Source: Rhodanobacter sp. PCA2
GTDB taxonomy: Bacteria > Pseudomonadota > Gammaproteobacteria > Xanthomonadales > Rhodanobacteraceae
Direction: 5' to 3'
NCBI RefSeq assembly: GCF_013620825.1
Contig: NZ_NJIC01000018.1
Coordinates: 1 to 36,770 of the forward strand
DNA length: 36,770 nt
A model generated the notes under the pieces. The model saw only the letters and a list, made by a program, of their open reading frames with translations, had not been told where the DNA came from and did not search any database. The position numbers and the translations under genes were made by a program. Below are positions 1 through 9,096 of this stretch, one piece after another. The first letter of the stretch is position 1, and every line of letters begins with the position of its first letter.

Positions 1-2
1 GC

Positions 3-1082
3 GCCGCCTCGGTGCCGGCCGCCAACCCGGCTGTCGCGACCGCGGCGAGCTCGGCGAAACCGGAGGCCGGCCCGGCCGGCGCAGCGACCGCCGCCGCGAC
101 CAGTCAGCCGGCACCGGCTGCCGCGCAGGTCCGCACCACGCCGGTCAAGCCGACTGCGATCAAGCCGGCCGCGCCGGCCCCCGAGGAGCCCTGGTACAGC
201 CAGCTCTGGGTGCAGGCGCTGGGCGGCGCGGTCGTCGTGTTGCTGTTGCTCGGCGCGCTGCTTGGCCGCCGCAAGGCGAAGCCCGCCGCCGCGCAGGCGC
301 CGAAGCTGGCGCCGTCGCTGGCCGACCGTTTCGGCGGTGGCGCGCCGGCCGACGGCGACGACGACCAGAACCTGCTGCTGGACCAGCTGGCCGAACACCC
401 CGACGACATCGGCCTGCACCTGGAACTGGTGAGCCTGTATTACGGCCGTCGCGACGTGGAGCATTTCGAGGCGGCGGCGGAAGCCATGCACGCCCACGTC
501 ACCGATCCGCGCCAGGAAGAGTGGCAGGAAGTGCTGCACATGGGCGAAGACCTGGTGCCGGGCCACCCGCTGTTCGCCGCGCATGGCGGCCTGTCGGCCG
601 ACGAGCTGGAAGCGCACCACGGTTTCGACATCGACCGCTACGCCGCCGAGCCCGTCGCCACCGCTGCGGTCGCGACGCCTGCGCCCGCGCCGCCGCCGCT
701 GCCCGCCAATCCGGTGACGGTGAGCGAGTACAACTTCAACTTCGACCTCTCGCCGGCACAGAAGCGGGCCGAAGAGGGCAACACGGCCGCGGCGCAGCAG
801 GCCCCGGTGCACCACCTGGCGGACGAGGATGCGGCCACGCCGCACGAAGCGGCGTCCAGCTGGCACTTCGAGGAACCGGAAGTGCAGATCCAGCCGAATG
901 GGCACGACATCGAGCCGCGCGACTTCAGCGACGATCCGGTGGACACCAAGCTCGACCTGGCCCGTGCCTACCTGGACATGGGCGACGCCGAGGGCGCCCG
1001 CGCCATGCTGGAAGAGGTGCTGCACGAGGGCAGCCAGATGCAGCGCGACGTGGCCAAGCGCATGATCGAGGACCTGCACTGA
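3..1082 (+). CDS. fimV: FimV-family protein, C-terminal part (5' truncated by window edge)
   Basis: The frame is open to the window edge, so only the C-terminal ~359 residues are visible. In order they show an Ala/Pro-rich linker, one membrane segment (about residues 66-85, followed by GRRKAK), an acidic cytoplasmic region with TPR-like helices, a second low-complexity linker, and a terminal ~45-residue helical domain beginning DTKLDLARAYLDMGD and ending MIEDLH. That domain is the conserved FimV C-terminal domain. FimV is an inner-membrane hub for polar organisation, type IV pili and twitching in Pseudomonas and xanthomonads; the role here is inferred from the family. The LysM-bearing periplasmic half lies upstream of the window. 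fimV followed by truA and trpF is the usual order in this group. A strong terminator follows at once. Confidence 0.88.
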   Translation, partial: AASVPAANPAVATAASSAKPEAGPAGAATAAATSQPAPAAAQVRTTPVKPTAIKPAAPAPEEPWYSQLWVQALGGAVVVLLLLGALLGRRKAKPAAAQAPKLAPSLADRFGGGAPADGDDDQNLLLDQLAEHPDDIGLHLELVSLYYGRRDVEHFEAAAEAMHAHVTDPRQEEWQEVLHMGEDLVPGHPLFAAHGGLSADELEAHHGFDIDRYAAEPVATAAVATPAPAPPPLPANPVTVSEYNFNFDLSPAQKRAEEGNTAAAQQAPVHHLADEDAATPHEAASSWHFEEPEVQIQPNGHDIEPRDFSDDPVDTKLDLARAYLDMGDAEGARAMLEEVLHEGSQMQRDVAKRMIEDLH

Positions 1083-1108
1083 GCAGAGCCCGGCGTGCGC
1101 GGACTCCG

Positions 1109-1135
1109 AACGGGCCGGCCATGCCGGCCCGTTTT
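1109..1135 (+). terminator. Rho-independent terminator after fimV
   Basis: A perfect 9-bp GC stem (1111-1119 with 1123-1131, loop CAT), extended by AA/TT pairs, is followed by TTTT. It lies 28 bp after the fimV stop and 46 bp before truA, so truA must have its own promoter. Confidence 0.85.
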
Positions 1136-1181
1136 CGTTGCGGCCTGCTACGCTCATCGCTTTGAATCGACAGCAGCATCC

Positions 1182-1952
1182 ATGCGCATCGCCCTGGGCA
1201 TCGAATACGACGGCACCGACTTCCTCGGCTGGCAGCGCCTCAGCCACGGCAGCACGGTGCAGGGCGCGGTGGAAGAGGCCTTGTCGAAGGTGGCGGCGCA
1301 GCCGGTCGCGGTGACCTGCTCGGGCCGTACCGATGCCGGCGTGCATGGCCGTTGCCAGGTGGTGCATTTCGATGCGCCGGTGGAACGCGAGATGCGCGGC
1401 TGGCTGCTGGGCGCCACCTCCAACCTGCCGCCCAGCGTGGCCGTGCTGTGGGCGCAGCCAGTGGCGGAGGATTTCCACGCGCGCTTCTCCGCGCGCAGCC
1501 GGCGCTACCGCTACACCATCCTCAATCGGCCAGTGCGCGCGGCACTGGATGCGCGCTACGTGAGCTGGGAGCGCCAGCCGCTGGACGCCGCGCGCATGCA
1601 CGAGGCCGCACAGGCGCTGCTCGGCGAGCACGATTTCTCCGCATTCCGCGCGATCTCCTGCCAGGCCGCGCATCCGCGTCGCTGCGTGCTGGCGGTGGGC
1701 GTGCAGCGCGTGGGCGAGCAGGTGATCGTGGAGATCGAGGCGAACGCCTTCCTGCACCACATGGTGCGCAACATCGTCGGCTCGCTGCTGCCGGTGGGCC
1801 GCGGCGAGCAGCCCGTCGCATGGATCGGCGAACTGCTGGCCGGGCGCGACCGCGAGGTGGCCGGGCCTACCGCGCCGTCGTCGGGGCTGACCTTCATCGG
1901 GCCGCGCTACGAAGCGCACTGGGGCCTGCCGGCCGAGGTGAGCCAGCCATGA
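1182..1952 (+). CDS. truA: tRNA pseudouridine(38-40) synthase TruA
   Basis: A 256-aa protein that isomerises uridines 38-40 in the anticodon stem-loop of many tRNAs. The N-terminus [18 protein letters not shown] and the catalytic motif GRTDAGVH (Asp51) are diagnostic of TruA, and [11 protein letters not shown] is the conserved C-terminal block. The ATG at 1182 is chosen because conserved sequence begins exactly there; the frame opens further upstream but that stretch is the terminator and leader. Its stop overlaps the trpF start (ATGA, 1949-1952), so the two are translationally coupled. The length matches the family. Confidence 0.95.
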   Translation: MRIALGIEYDGTDFLGWQRLSHGSTVQGAVEEALSKVAAQPVAVTCSGRTDAGVHGRCQVVHFDAPVEREMRGWLLGATSNLPPSVAVLWAQPVAEDFHARFSARSRRYRYTILNRPVRAALDARYVSWERQPLDAARMHEAAQALLGEHDFSAFRAISCQAAHPRRCVLAVGVQRVGEQVIVEIEANAFLHHMVRNIVGSLLPVGRGEQPVAWIGELLAGRDREVAGPTAPSSGLTFIGPRYEAHWGLPAEVSQP

Positions 1953-2584
1953 CGCGCATCAAGTGCTGTGGCATGACCCGCGTCGAGGATGCGTTGCTGG
2001 CCGCGCAACTCGGCGCCGACGCGATCGGCCTGGTGTTCACCGCGCGCAGCCGGCGACGCGTTTCCGTGGCGCAGGCGCAGACCATCGTGCGCGCGCTGCC
2101 GCCGTTCGTGGGCACGGTGGCGCTGTTCATGGACGACACGCCGGCGCTGGTGGAGGAAGTCATCGCCACCGTCGCGCCGGACCTGCTGCAGTTCCACGGC
2201 GACGAGTCCGACGAATGGTGCGCGCAGTTCGGCCGCCGCTACCTCAAGGCCATCGCGATGGGCGAGGGCGCCGCCGCGTTGCGGCGCCTGCGCGAGCATC
2301 CGCGCGCCGCCGCGCTGCTGCTGGACGGCCATGGTCTGGGCGAGGCGGGCGGCAGCGGCAAGGCGTTCGACTGGTCGCTGATGCCGAAGGACCTGGCGCA
2401 ACCGCTGGTGCTGGCCGGTGGCCTGCATGCCGGCAACGTCGCCGAGGCGATCCGCGTCGCGCGGCCCTGGGCGGTGGACGTGGCCAGTGGCGTGGAGTCG
2501 GCGCCGGGGATCAAGGACGCCGACAAGCTGCGGGATTTCATCGCGGCGGTGCGCGCCGCTGACGCGTGTGGAAGCCGGATCTGA
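1949..2584 (+). CDS. trpF: Phosphoribosylanthranilate isomerase
   Basis: A 211-aa monofunctional TrpF, a (beta-alpha)8 enzyme converting PRA to CdRP in tryptophan synthesis. The N-terminal KCCGMT block carries the catalytic base Cys7; [15 protein letters not shown] carries the catalytic acid Asp126 followed by the phosphate-binding glycine loop; [10 protein letters not shown] and [14 protein letters not shown] are the C-terminal phosphate-binding motifs. The start overlaps the truA stop (ATGA). trpB and trpA lie downstream but are separated by a repeat element and a divergent LysR gene, so trpF is probably transcribed with truA rather than with trpBA. Confidence 0.95.
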   Translation: MTRIKCCGMTRVEDALLAAQLGADAIGLVFTARSRRRVSVAQAQTIVRALPPFVGTVALFMDDTPALVEEVIATVAPDLLQFHGDESDEWCAQFGRRYLKAIAMGEGAAALRRLREHPRAAALLLDGHGLGEAGGSGKAFDWSLMPKDLAQPLVLAGGLHAGNVAEAIRVARPWAVDVASGVESAPGIKDADKLRDFIAAVRAADACGSRI

Positions 2585-2637
2585 GCACGGGTCCGGAGGG
2601 CTGTAGTCGAACGCGGCGACATGCGTTGCGCCCCTTG

Positions 2638-2783
2638 GGGAAGGTCTGCTCGCTCGTCATTCCTGCGAAGGCAGGAATCCAGTGCCTTGGTGTTCGGTGG
2701 CCTGCAGGCACTGGATGACCGGCTTCACTGCCGTGAAATGCCTCCAGCCTTCGCAGGAATGACGGGCAAACTCAGACCATCCC
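2638..2783. repeat. MITE-like inverted-repeat element, copy 1
   Basis: An element of about 146 bp. The outer inverted repeat is 2638-2648 (GGGAAGGTCTG) with 2773-2783 (one mismatch). An inner perfect 17-bp inverted repeat is 2655-2671 (CGTCATTCCTGCGAAGG) with 2748-2764. A nested 10-bp pair lies at 2677-2686/2707-2716 (ATCCAGTGCC). A second, closely related copy lies in the opposite orientation at 21986-22141. It fills the gap between the convergent trpF and trpI-like genes. There is no coding potential, so mobilisation would need a transposase supplied in trans. Confidence 0.85.
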
Positions 2784-2798
2784 AGGCGGGGATATCGA

Positions 2799-3692
2799 TC
2801 ACGCCTCGACCAGCTCGCCGCGCAGCCAGTCGGCCAGCGCGGCGAGGCGCGCATCGTCCACGCGGTGCGCCGAGACCAGTGCCCAGCGCGCGGAAGTTTC
2901 GCGGAAGCCCCAGGGCGCCAGTAAACGTCCGCTGGCGAGGTCGTCGGCCACCAGTGGTTGTGGTGCGATGGCCACGCCCAATCCGGCCGCGGCGGCTTCG
3001 AGCAGGAAGTAGAGATGGGGCAGGGCTTGCGCCTGCTGCAGCGATTCGGGCGGCAGGTCCATCGCCCGGGCCCACTCCGGCCAGGCTTGCGGGCGCGAGG
3101 CGGTGTGCAGCAGCGGTTCGTCGCACAGCGCGGCGGCCGGCTGTTCGCGCAGGCGGTCGGCGCCGGGATAGCGCGGGCTGAGCACCGGGCCGATGCGTTC
3201 CGGCGCCAGTTCGTGCACCTGCCAGCCGGCGGGCCAGGGCGGCGCCGCCAGCAGCAGGGCAGCGTCCACATCGGCCAGATGATCGACGACCGGCTCCTCC
3301 TGCACGGCCAGGTGCAGGGTCAGCGAGGGCAGGTCGTGGCGCAGGCGTTCCAGCCGCGGGATCATCCAGCGCGCCAGCACGCTGCCCGAGCAACCGAGCA
3401 CGAAGGCTGTGCCGCCGCGTTGCCGCTTCAGTTGCAGCCAGCCTTCGCGCAATTGCCCGAACGCGGCGCTGCATTGCTCGCGCAACTGCTGCCCGGTCGC
3501 GGTGAGCGCGACGCCGCGACCCTGGCGGGCGAACAGCGGCTGGCCCAGGGCTTCCTCCAGCGCGCGCACCTGGCGGCTCACGGCGCCGTGGGTCACATGC
3601 AGCTCCTGCGCGGCGAGACTCATGCTGCCCAGCCGCGCGGCGGCCTCGAAGGCGCGCAAAGCATTCAGCGAGGGCAGGTCGCGATCCGACAT
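2799..3692 (-). CDS. LysR-type regulator, TrpI/GcvA group, probable activator of trpBA
   Basis: A 297-aa LysR-family protein. The N-terminal winged HTH (residues ~9-66) has the signature LPSLNALRAFEAAARLGS and HVTHGAVSRQVRALEE; residues ~93-295 are the two-lobed effector-binding domain. This N-terminal signature is shared by the TrpI and GcvA groups. The gene is divergent from trpB with 103 bp between start codons, the same arrangement as trpI-trpBA in Pseudomonas, where TrpI activates trpBA in response to indoleglycerol phosphate. A T-N11-A palindrome lies at 3697-3709. The trpI assignment rests on context; another GcvA-group regulator is possible. Confidence 0.82.
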   Translation of the reverse strand: MSDRDLPSLNALRAFEAAARLGSMSLAAQELHVTHGAVSRQVRALEEALGQPLFARQGRGVALTATGQQLREQCSAAFGQLREGWLQLKRQRGGTAFVLGCSGSVLARWMIPRLERLRHDLPSLTLHLAVQEEPVVDHLADVDAALLLAAPPWPAGWQVHELAPERIGPVLSPRYPGADRLREQPAAALCDEPLLHTASRPQAWPEWARAMDLPPESLQQAQALPHLYFLLEAAAAGLGVAIAPQPLVADDLASGRLLAPWGFRETSARWALVSAHRVDDARLAALADWLRGELVEA

Positions 3693-3696
3693 GCTG

Positions 3697-3709
3697 TGAG
3701 TCTAGCTCA
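3697..3709. promoter_or_regulatory. LysR-type operator (T-N11-A) in the trpI-like/trpB intergenic region
   Basis: The palindrome TGAGTCTAGCTCA has arms TGAG/CTCA and fits the LysR T-N11-A rule. It lies 5 nt from the LysR start. A plausible -10 for trpB (TATGGT, 3755-3760) puts the start site near 3767 and the palindrome centre near -64, the classic LysR recognition position. The matching -35 (TTTTTC, 3732-3737) is poor, as expected for an activated promoter. Confidence 0.5.
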
Positions 3710-3795
3710 AGTGTGGCTGCGATCTTTTCGCTTTTTCATGCGATACCGAGGCGCTATGGTGTGAGCCTGTCGCCGTTGCTTCCGTTGGAGCCGCC

Positions 3796-5007
<1,212 letters not shown>

Positions 5008-5009
5008 GC

Positions 5010-5180
5010 ACGGGATTCGTGAGGCAGGATTCGGGATTCGGCAGCCACGCGCGATCCCGCCATGCATGCGTTGCGCGCAGGCCGATCGCGTTCGCCTGCT
5101 TGTCGTCAGTCGTCCGCGTCCCCTTCGAGTAAACGCATCATGTCGAATCCCGTATCCCGCATTCCGAGTCCCGGCGCCCA
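5010..5180. repeat. GGGATTCG-type repeat pair inserted at the trpB-trpA junction
   Basis: The left arm (5010-5045) contains three GGATTCG-type units. The right arm (5144-5175) carries the inverse form, with CGAATCCCG followed by degenerate units. A 10-bp core (ACGGGATTCG, 5010-5019) is exactly inverted at 5144-5153. Read as protein, such units give the RIPNP/RIPSP peptides scattered through xanthomonad genomes. The right arm runs into the start of trpA and encodes its first ~12 residues. It looks like a small non-coding element, degenerate relative to any original unit. Confidence 0.6.
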
Positions 5181-5976
5181 GCGCATCGACCGCCGCTTCG
5201 CCGCGCTCAAGGCCGCCGGCCGCACCGGCCTGATCCCCTTCGTCACCGCGGGCGATCCTTCGCCCGAGCACGCGGTGGCGCTGATGCATGCGCTGGTCGA
5301 GTCCGGTGCCGACCTGATCGAACTGGGCGTGCCGTTCTCCGATCCGATGGCCGACGGCCCGGTGATCCAGCACGCCAGCGAGCGCGCCATCGCCAAGGGC
5401 GTGGGGCTGGCCGGCGTGCTCGGCTGGGTGGCCGGGTTCCGCCAGCGCGACAAGGACACGCCGGTGGTGCTGATGGGCTACCTGAACCCCATCGAGATCC
5501 ATGGCTATGCGCGTTTCGCCGCCGAAGCCGTGCAGGCCGGCGTGGACGGCGTGCTGCTGGTGGATTGCCCGCTGGAAGAGTCGGCCGTGCTGGCGCCGCT
5601 GCGCGAGGCGGGCCTCAGGCAGATCCTGCTTGCCGCGCCCACCACGGCGCCCGCGCGCCTGGAAAAGCTGTGCGAGGCGGCCGAGGGTTTCCTCTACTAC
5701 GTGTCGTTCGCCGGCATCACCGGCGCCGCGCGCTTGAGCACCACGGACATCGCCGCGCGCGTGGCGGACCTGCGCGCGCATGCGAAGGCGCCGGTGGCCG
5801 TGGGCTTCGGCGTGCGCGATGCGGAAAGCGCGAAGGCCATCGCCGGCTTCGCCGATGCGGTGGTGATCGGCAGCGCGCTGGTGGAGCGCCTGGCGGGAGC
5901 GGCTTCGGCGGAGGAGATCGCCGCGCGCGTGGCGGCATTCCTGCGGCCGGTGCGGGAAGCGCTCGACGCACGCTGA
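5140..5976 (+). CDS. trpA: Tryptophan synthase alpha chain
   Basis: A 278-aa enzyme cleaving indoleglycerol phosphate to indole and G3P and passing indole to TrpB. Conserved motifs are GLIPFVTAGDPSPE, ELGVPFSDPMADGPVIQ (catalytic Glu61 and Asp72) and GFGVRDAESAKAI. The conserved family start (RIDRRFAALKAAGR) begins only at residue 15; residues 1-14 (MSNPVSRIPSPGAQ) are encoded by the repeat that precedes it, and there is no in-frame ATG or GTG nearer the conserved start. The ATG at 5140 is therefore the best start, although its ribosome-binding site is weak. The stop is 10 bp from the convergent regulator. Confidence 0.94.
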   Translation: MSNPVSRIPSPGAQRIDRRFAALKAAGRTGLIPFVTAGDPSPEHAVALMHALVESGADLIELGVPFSDPMADGPVIQHASERAIAKGVGLAGVLGWVAGFRQRDKDTPVVLMGYLNPIEIHGYARFAAEAVQAGVDGVLLVDCPLEESAVLAPLREAGLRQILLAAPTTAPARLEKLCEAAEGFLYYVSFAGITGAARLSTTDIAARVADLRAHAKAPVAVGFGVRDAESAKAIAGFADAVVIGSALVERLAGAASAEEIAARVAAFLRPVREALDAR

Positions 5977-5986
5977 GCCGCGTTCG

Positions 5987-6847
5987 TCAGCGGCTTTCCC
6001 GCGCGCGGATCAGTTCGAGCACCCTGGTCGCGTCCGCCGGCGTGGCCGGGTTGTACACCACCATGCCGAGGTCGGGTCGGCCGTCCACCGAGAAGGACGA
6101 GTATTCCAGCGCGATTTCGCCCGCCTGCGGATGGGTGAACAGCTTGCGGCCCCCGCCGAAGTGGCCCACGTCGCTGTCGCGCCACATGGCCGCGAATTCG
6201 GGGCTGTGCCGTTCGAGTTCGTCGATCAGGGCGCGCACGTTTTCCGATGCGCCCGCGCCCGTGCGCATCATGTCGGCACGGAACACCGCCACGGCGGAGC
6301 GCGCCACGCTTTCCCAGTCGTGTTGCGCCGCGCGTACGCGCGGATCGCGGAACAGCATGCGCAACACGTTGCGCTGGTCGGGCGCGAGCTTGCCGTAGTC
6401 CGAAAGGACTGCGGCCGCGGCGCGGTTCCATGCCACCACGTCCCAGGTGGTGGTCTTGATCATCGCCGGGCTGCATTCCAGCGCGTCCAGCACGCGTTGC
6501 AAGCGGGGCGCGACGTCGCCGGCCGGCTGGAAACGGGCTTCCGGCAGATGCCCCAGGGCGAGCAGGAACAGGTGCTCGCGCTCGACCCCTTCGAGTTGCA
6601 AGGCAACTGCGATGCGCTCCAGCGCGTCGGGCGAGGGAGCGCCGCCGCGGCCCTGTTCCAGCCACGTATACCAGGTCACGCTGACGTGGGCGCGCTGCGC
6701 CACTTCCTCGCGCCGCAGCCCGGGCGTGCGGCGCCGCTCCAGCGGCAGGCCGAGGGCAGCCGGATCGAGCTTCGTGCGCCGGGCCTTGAGGTAGGCCCCC
6801 AGCGGATTGGGCTCCAAGATCGATGGCGGTTTCCTGTTAGTGCTCAT
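5987..6847 (-). CDS. XRE-family regulator with MmyB-like ligand-binding domain
   Basis: A 286-aa transcription regulator. An N-terminal helix-turn-helix (about residues 13-85) contains RRTPGLRREEVAQRAHVSVTWYTWLEQGR, of which the LRREEVA and TWYTWLEQGR segments are the signature of the MmyB-type group. Residues ~105-280 form the PAS-like MmyB domain with DVVAWN, RNVLRMLF and KLFTHPQAGEIALEY. Members typically repress a neighbouring oxidoreductase gene. Here the divergent neighbour 82 bp away is an SDR-type gene, the likely target. The effector is unknown. Palindromes overlapping its own start codon suggest autoregulation. Confidence 0.88.
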   Translation of the reverse strand: MSTNRKPPSILEPNPLGAYLKARRTKLDPAALGLPLERRRTPGLRREEVAQRAHVSVTWYTWLEQGRGGAPSPDALERIAVALQLEGVEREHLFLLALGHLPEARFQPAGDVAPRLQRVLDALECSPAMIKTTTWDVVAWNRAAAAVLSDYGKLAPDQRNVLRMLFRDPRVRAAQHDWESVARSAVAVFRADMMRTGAGASENVRALIDELERHSPEFAAMWRDSDVGHFGGGRKLFTHPQAGEIALEYSSFSVDGRPDLGMVVYNPATPADATRVLELIRARESR

Positions 6848-6862
6848 ACCCGTATGACGTCA
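6845..6862. promoter_or_regulatory. Candidate operator for the MmyB-like regulator
   Basis: Two abutting palindromes, CATACCCGTATG (6845-6856, arms CATAC/GTATG) and the perfect 8-mer TGACGTCA (6855-6862), overlap the regulator start codon in the divergent intergenic region shared with the SDR gene. The role is inferred from position and symmetry only. Confidence 0.4.
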
Positions 6863-6929
6863 CGGCTTCATCGGCAGATTGGTGGTGCAGATAGTAGCGG
6901 CCCATCCATCCACGGCAGAGGGTCGTTCC

Positions 6930-7817
6930 ATGCGCGTATTCGTTACTGGCGCCACCGGTTTCATCGGCTCGGCCATCGTCGCGGAGCTTCTCCGCGCCGG
7001 GCATCAGGTGCTCGGACTGACGAGGTCGGGTGCCGGCGCACAGGCATTGGCGGCGGCAGGCGCCGAGGTGCATCGCGGCGACCTCGAAAACCCGGACAGC
7101 CTGCGTCGTGGTGCGGCCAGGGCGGAGGGCGTGATCCATTGCGCCTTCGACCACGATTTCGCCAACTTCGCGGCCAACTGCGAAAAGGACCAGCGCGCCA
7201 TCGAGGCGCTCGGCGCCGCGCTCGTGGGAACCGACCATCCGCTCATCGTCACATCCGGCGTCGGCATGGGCCAGGCCGTGCCTGGCCAGCTTGCCACCGA
7301 GGACGCGTTCGACGCCGAGGGGCCCAATCCCCGGAAGCTCTCGGAACTGGCCGCCGCGGCGGTGGCCGCAAGCGGCGTCAACGTATCGGTGATGCGCCTG
7401 CCGCAGGTGCACGACGTGAACCGGCATGGCCTCGTCAGCTATCTGATTGCGCTGGCGCGCGAGAAGGGCGTGTCCGCCTGGGTGGACGAGGGGCACAACC
7501 GCTTTTCGGCGGTGCATGTACTCGATGCCGCGCGGCTCTACCGGCTGGCGCTGGAACGGCGGGAATCCGGCGCCCGCTACCATGCGGTGGCCGAGGAAGG
7601 CGTGGCATTGCGCGACATCGCGCAGGTCATCGGCCAGGGCCTGAAGGTGCCGGCGGTTTCCTTGCCTGCCGACGAGGCAGCGGCCCATTTCGGCTGGGTG
7701 GCGATGTTCGCGGGCGTCGACCTCGCGGCGTCCGGCACGTGGACGCGGCAGCATCTGGGATGGGAGCCGCACGGTCCCGGCATGTTGACGGACCTCGCCG
7801 GGCACTTCGCGGCCTGA
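6930..7817 (+). CDS. Atypical SDR / NAD(P)-dependent epimerase-like oxidoreductase
   Basis: A 295-aa extended or atypical SDR. The N-terminal Rossmann motif TGATGFIG (residues 6-13) binds the dinucleotide, and VHRGDLENPDSL and VIHCAFDHDF follow as usual. At the canonical YxxxK position the sequence reads GPNPRKLSE, so the catalytic tyrosine is absent, as in many atypical SDRs. Substrate and reaction cannot be predicted. The start at 6930 is chosen because it has an AGAGGG ribosome-binding site and begins the conserved strand; a GTG 51 nt upstream is in frame but unlikely. It is divergent from the MmyB-like regulator, its probable repressor. The pair interrupts the usual trpA-accD neighbourhood. 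Confidence 0.85.
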   Translation: MRVFVTGATGFIGSAIVAELLRAGHQVLGLTRSGAGAQALAAAGAEVHRGDLENPDSLRRGAARAEGVIHCAFDHDFANFAANCEKDQRAIEALGAALVGTDHPLIVTSGVGMGQAVPGQLATEDAFDAEGPNPRKLSELAAAAVAASGVNVSVMRLPQVHDVNRHGLVSYLIALAREKGVSAWVDEGHNRFSAVHVLDAARLYRLALERRESGARYHAVAEEGVALRDIAQVIGQGLKVPAVSLPADEAAAHFGWVAMFAGVDLAASGTWTRQHLGWEPHGPGMLTDLAGHFAA

Positions 7818-7933
7818 AAGCGCGACGCGCCCGGCGGTCGCCCGTCTGGCGCATGGCGCGTGGCTCCACACGCGCGCGTCCGGAGCGGTGTGGGGTTCTC
7901 GGCTAGAATGCGTGCTTCACCAGAGGCGTCGCT

Positions 7934-8803
7934 ATGAACTGGCTGCAGAAAATCATGACCCCGCGGACGCGAACCTCCGCCCCGGCCGCCGGCAAGGGCA
8001 AGGTGCCGGAAGGCGTGTGGGAGAAGTGCGCCGGCTGCGGTTCGGTGCTGTACAAGCCGGAGCTGGAGCGCAACCTGATGGTCTGCCCCAAGTGCGGGCA
8101 CCATCACGCGATCCGCGCGCGCTCGCGGCTGCTCGCGCTGCTGGACGAAGGTTCGACGCAGGAGCTGTGGCCGGGCATGGAGGCCACCGATCCGCTCAAG
8201 TTCCGCGACTCCAAGAAGTACCGCGACCGCATCGTCGCCTCGCAGAAATCCAGCGGCGAGAAGGATTCCCTCATCGCGATGAGCGGCCGCCTCAAGGGTC
8301 GCCCGCTGGTCGCCACCGCGTTCGAGTTCGCGTTCGTGGGCGGCTCGATGGGTTCGGTGGGCGGCGAGAAGTTCGCCCGTGCCGGCGAGCGTGCGCTGGC
8401 CGAACGCAGCGCGCTGGTCTGCTTCTCAGCCAGCGGCGGCATGCGCATGCAGGAAGGCCTGTACTCGCTGATGCAGATGGCCAAGGCCTCGGCCGTGCTG
8501 GCGAAGCTGCGCGACGCCGGCGTGCCCTACATCAGCGTGCTGACCAACCCGTCCACCGGCGGCGTCTCCGCCAGCCTCGGCATGCTCGGCGACATCAACA
8601 TCGGCGAGCCGAAGGCGCTGATCGGCTTCGCCGGCCCGCGCGTGATCGAACAGACCGTGCGCGAGACCCTGCCCGAAGGCTTCCAGCGCGCCGAGTTCCT
8701 GCTGGAGCACGGCGCCATCGACATGATCGTCGACCGCCGCGAGATGCGCGACAAGCTGGCCGACCTGCTCGGCCTGCTGATGAAGGCCCCGCGCGCGGCG
8801 TGA
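7934..8803 (+). CDS. accD: Acetyl-CoA carboxylase carboxyltransferase subunit beta
   Basis: A 289-aa beta subunit of the carboxyltransferase, which with AccA moves CO2 from carboxybiotin to acetyl-CoA in fatty-acid synthesis. The N-terminal zinc ribbon is intact (Cys32, Cys35, Cys51, Cys54 in CAGC and CPKC). The crotonase-like core contains [44 protein letters not shown] and [12 protein letters not shown]. An AGAGG ribosome-binding site precedes the ATG at 7934. A TAGAAT -10-like hexamer lies at 7904-7909 without a clear -35. A terminator follows. folC, often next in this order, is not here. Confidence 0.96.
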   Translation: MNWLQKIMTPRTRTSAPAAGKGKVPEGVWEKCAGCGSVLYKPELERNLMVCPKCGHHHAIRARSRLLALLDEGSTQELWPGMEATDPLKFRDSKKYRDRIVASQKSSGEKDSLIAMSGRLKGRPLVATAFEFAFVGGSMGSVGGEKFARAGERALAERSALVCFSASGGMRMQEGLYSLMQMAKASAVLAKLRDAGVPYISVLTNPSTGGVSASLGMLGDINIGEPKALIGFAGPRVIEQTVRETLPEGFQRAEFLLEHGAIDMIVDRREMRDKLADLLGLLMKAPRAA

Positions 8804-8825
8804 TGTATTGCGGAAGCCGGATCGC

Positions 8826-8856
8826 ACGATGCCGCCCACGGGCGGCATCGTCTTTT
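8826..8856 (+). terminator. Rho-independent terminator after accD
   Basis: An 11-bp stem (ACGATGCCGCC at 8826-8836 with GGCGGCATCGT at 8841-8851, loop CACG) is followed by CTTTT. It lies 23 bp after the accD stop. Confidence 0.85.
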
Positions 8857-8879
8857 CAGTCGCTGCATTCCATGTGCCG

Positions 8880-9048
8880 GTTTTCCACAGCGCGTGTGGA
8901 CGAGGGCTGGACAAGGCTGTGGACAAACGCGCTTGCCGGCTTTGCCGACAGGCACTTGGCACAGGTTGCCGAAATATTGCGCAGCATCGGTGCGCGTTTT
9001 CCACAGCGGCAGTGGAAGCAGCTGGGCAAAGCCTGTGGATAGATGCGC
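8880..9048. other. Cluster of DnaA-box-like 9-mers in an imperfect direct repeat
   Basis: Between the accD terminator and the PAP2 stop I see TTTTCCACA at 8881-8889 and 8997-9005, TGTGGACGA at 8895-8903, TGTGGACAA at 8918-8926 and TGTGGATAG at 9034-9042 (reverse complements TCGTCCACA, TTGTCCACA, CTATCCACA). The two ~50-bp blocks starting at 8880 and 8996 align with each other over most of their length, so the cluster looks duplicated. The sites resemble the DnaA consensus TTWTNCACA. No gene is seen in this stretch. The function is inferred only. Confidence 0.5.
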
Positions 9049-9096
9049 CAAGTGTCTGACGCGAAAACCGCACGCGACGCCTTGCGCAGGAATTGC

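Noticed and set aside
2638-2783. A CRISPR repeat or tandem array
   Set aside because: There is one element with inverted arms and no regularly spaced direct repeats or spacers; no cas gene is present.
5976-5998. A terminator between trpA and the convergent regulator
   Set aside because: Only a 6-bp stem (AGCCGC/GCGGCT) followed by a poor T run; too weak to list.
8857-9096. The DnaA-box-like cluster as a chromosomal origin
   Set aside because: No dnaA, dnaN, rpmH or gidA gene is nearby and no AT-rich unwinding region is seen; a secondary DnaA-binding locus is the most that can be said.
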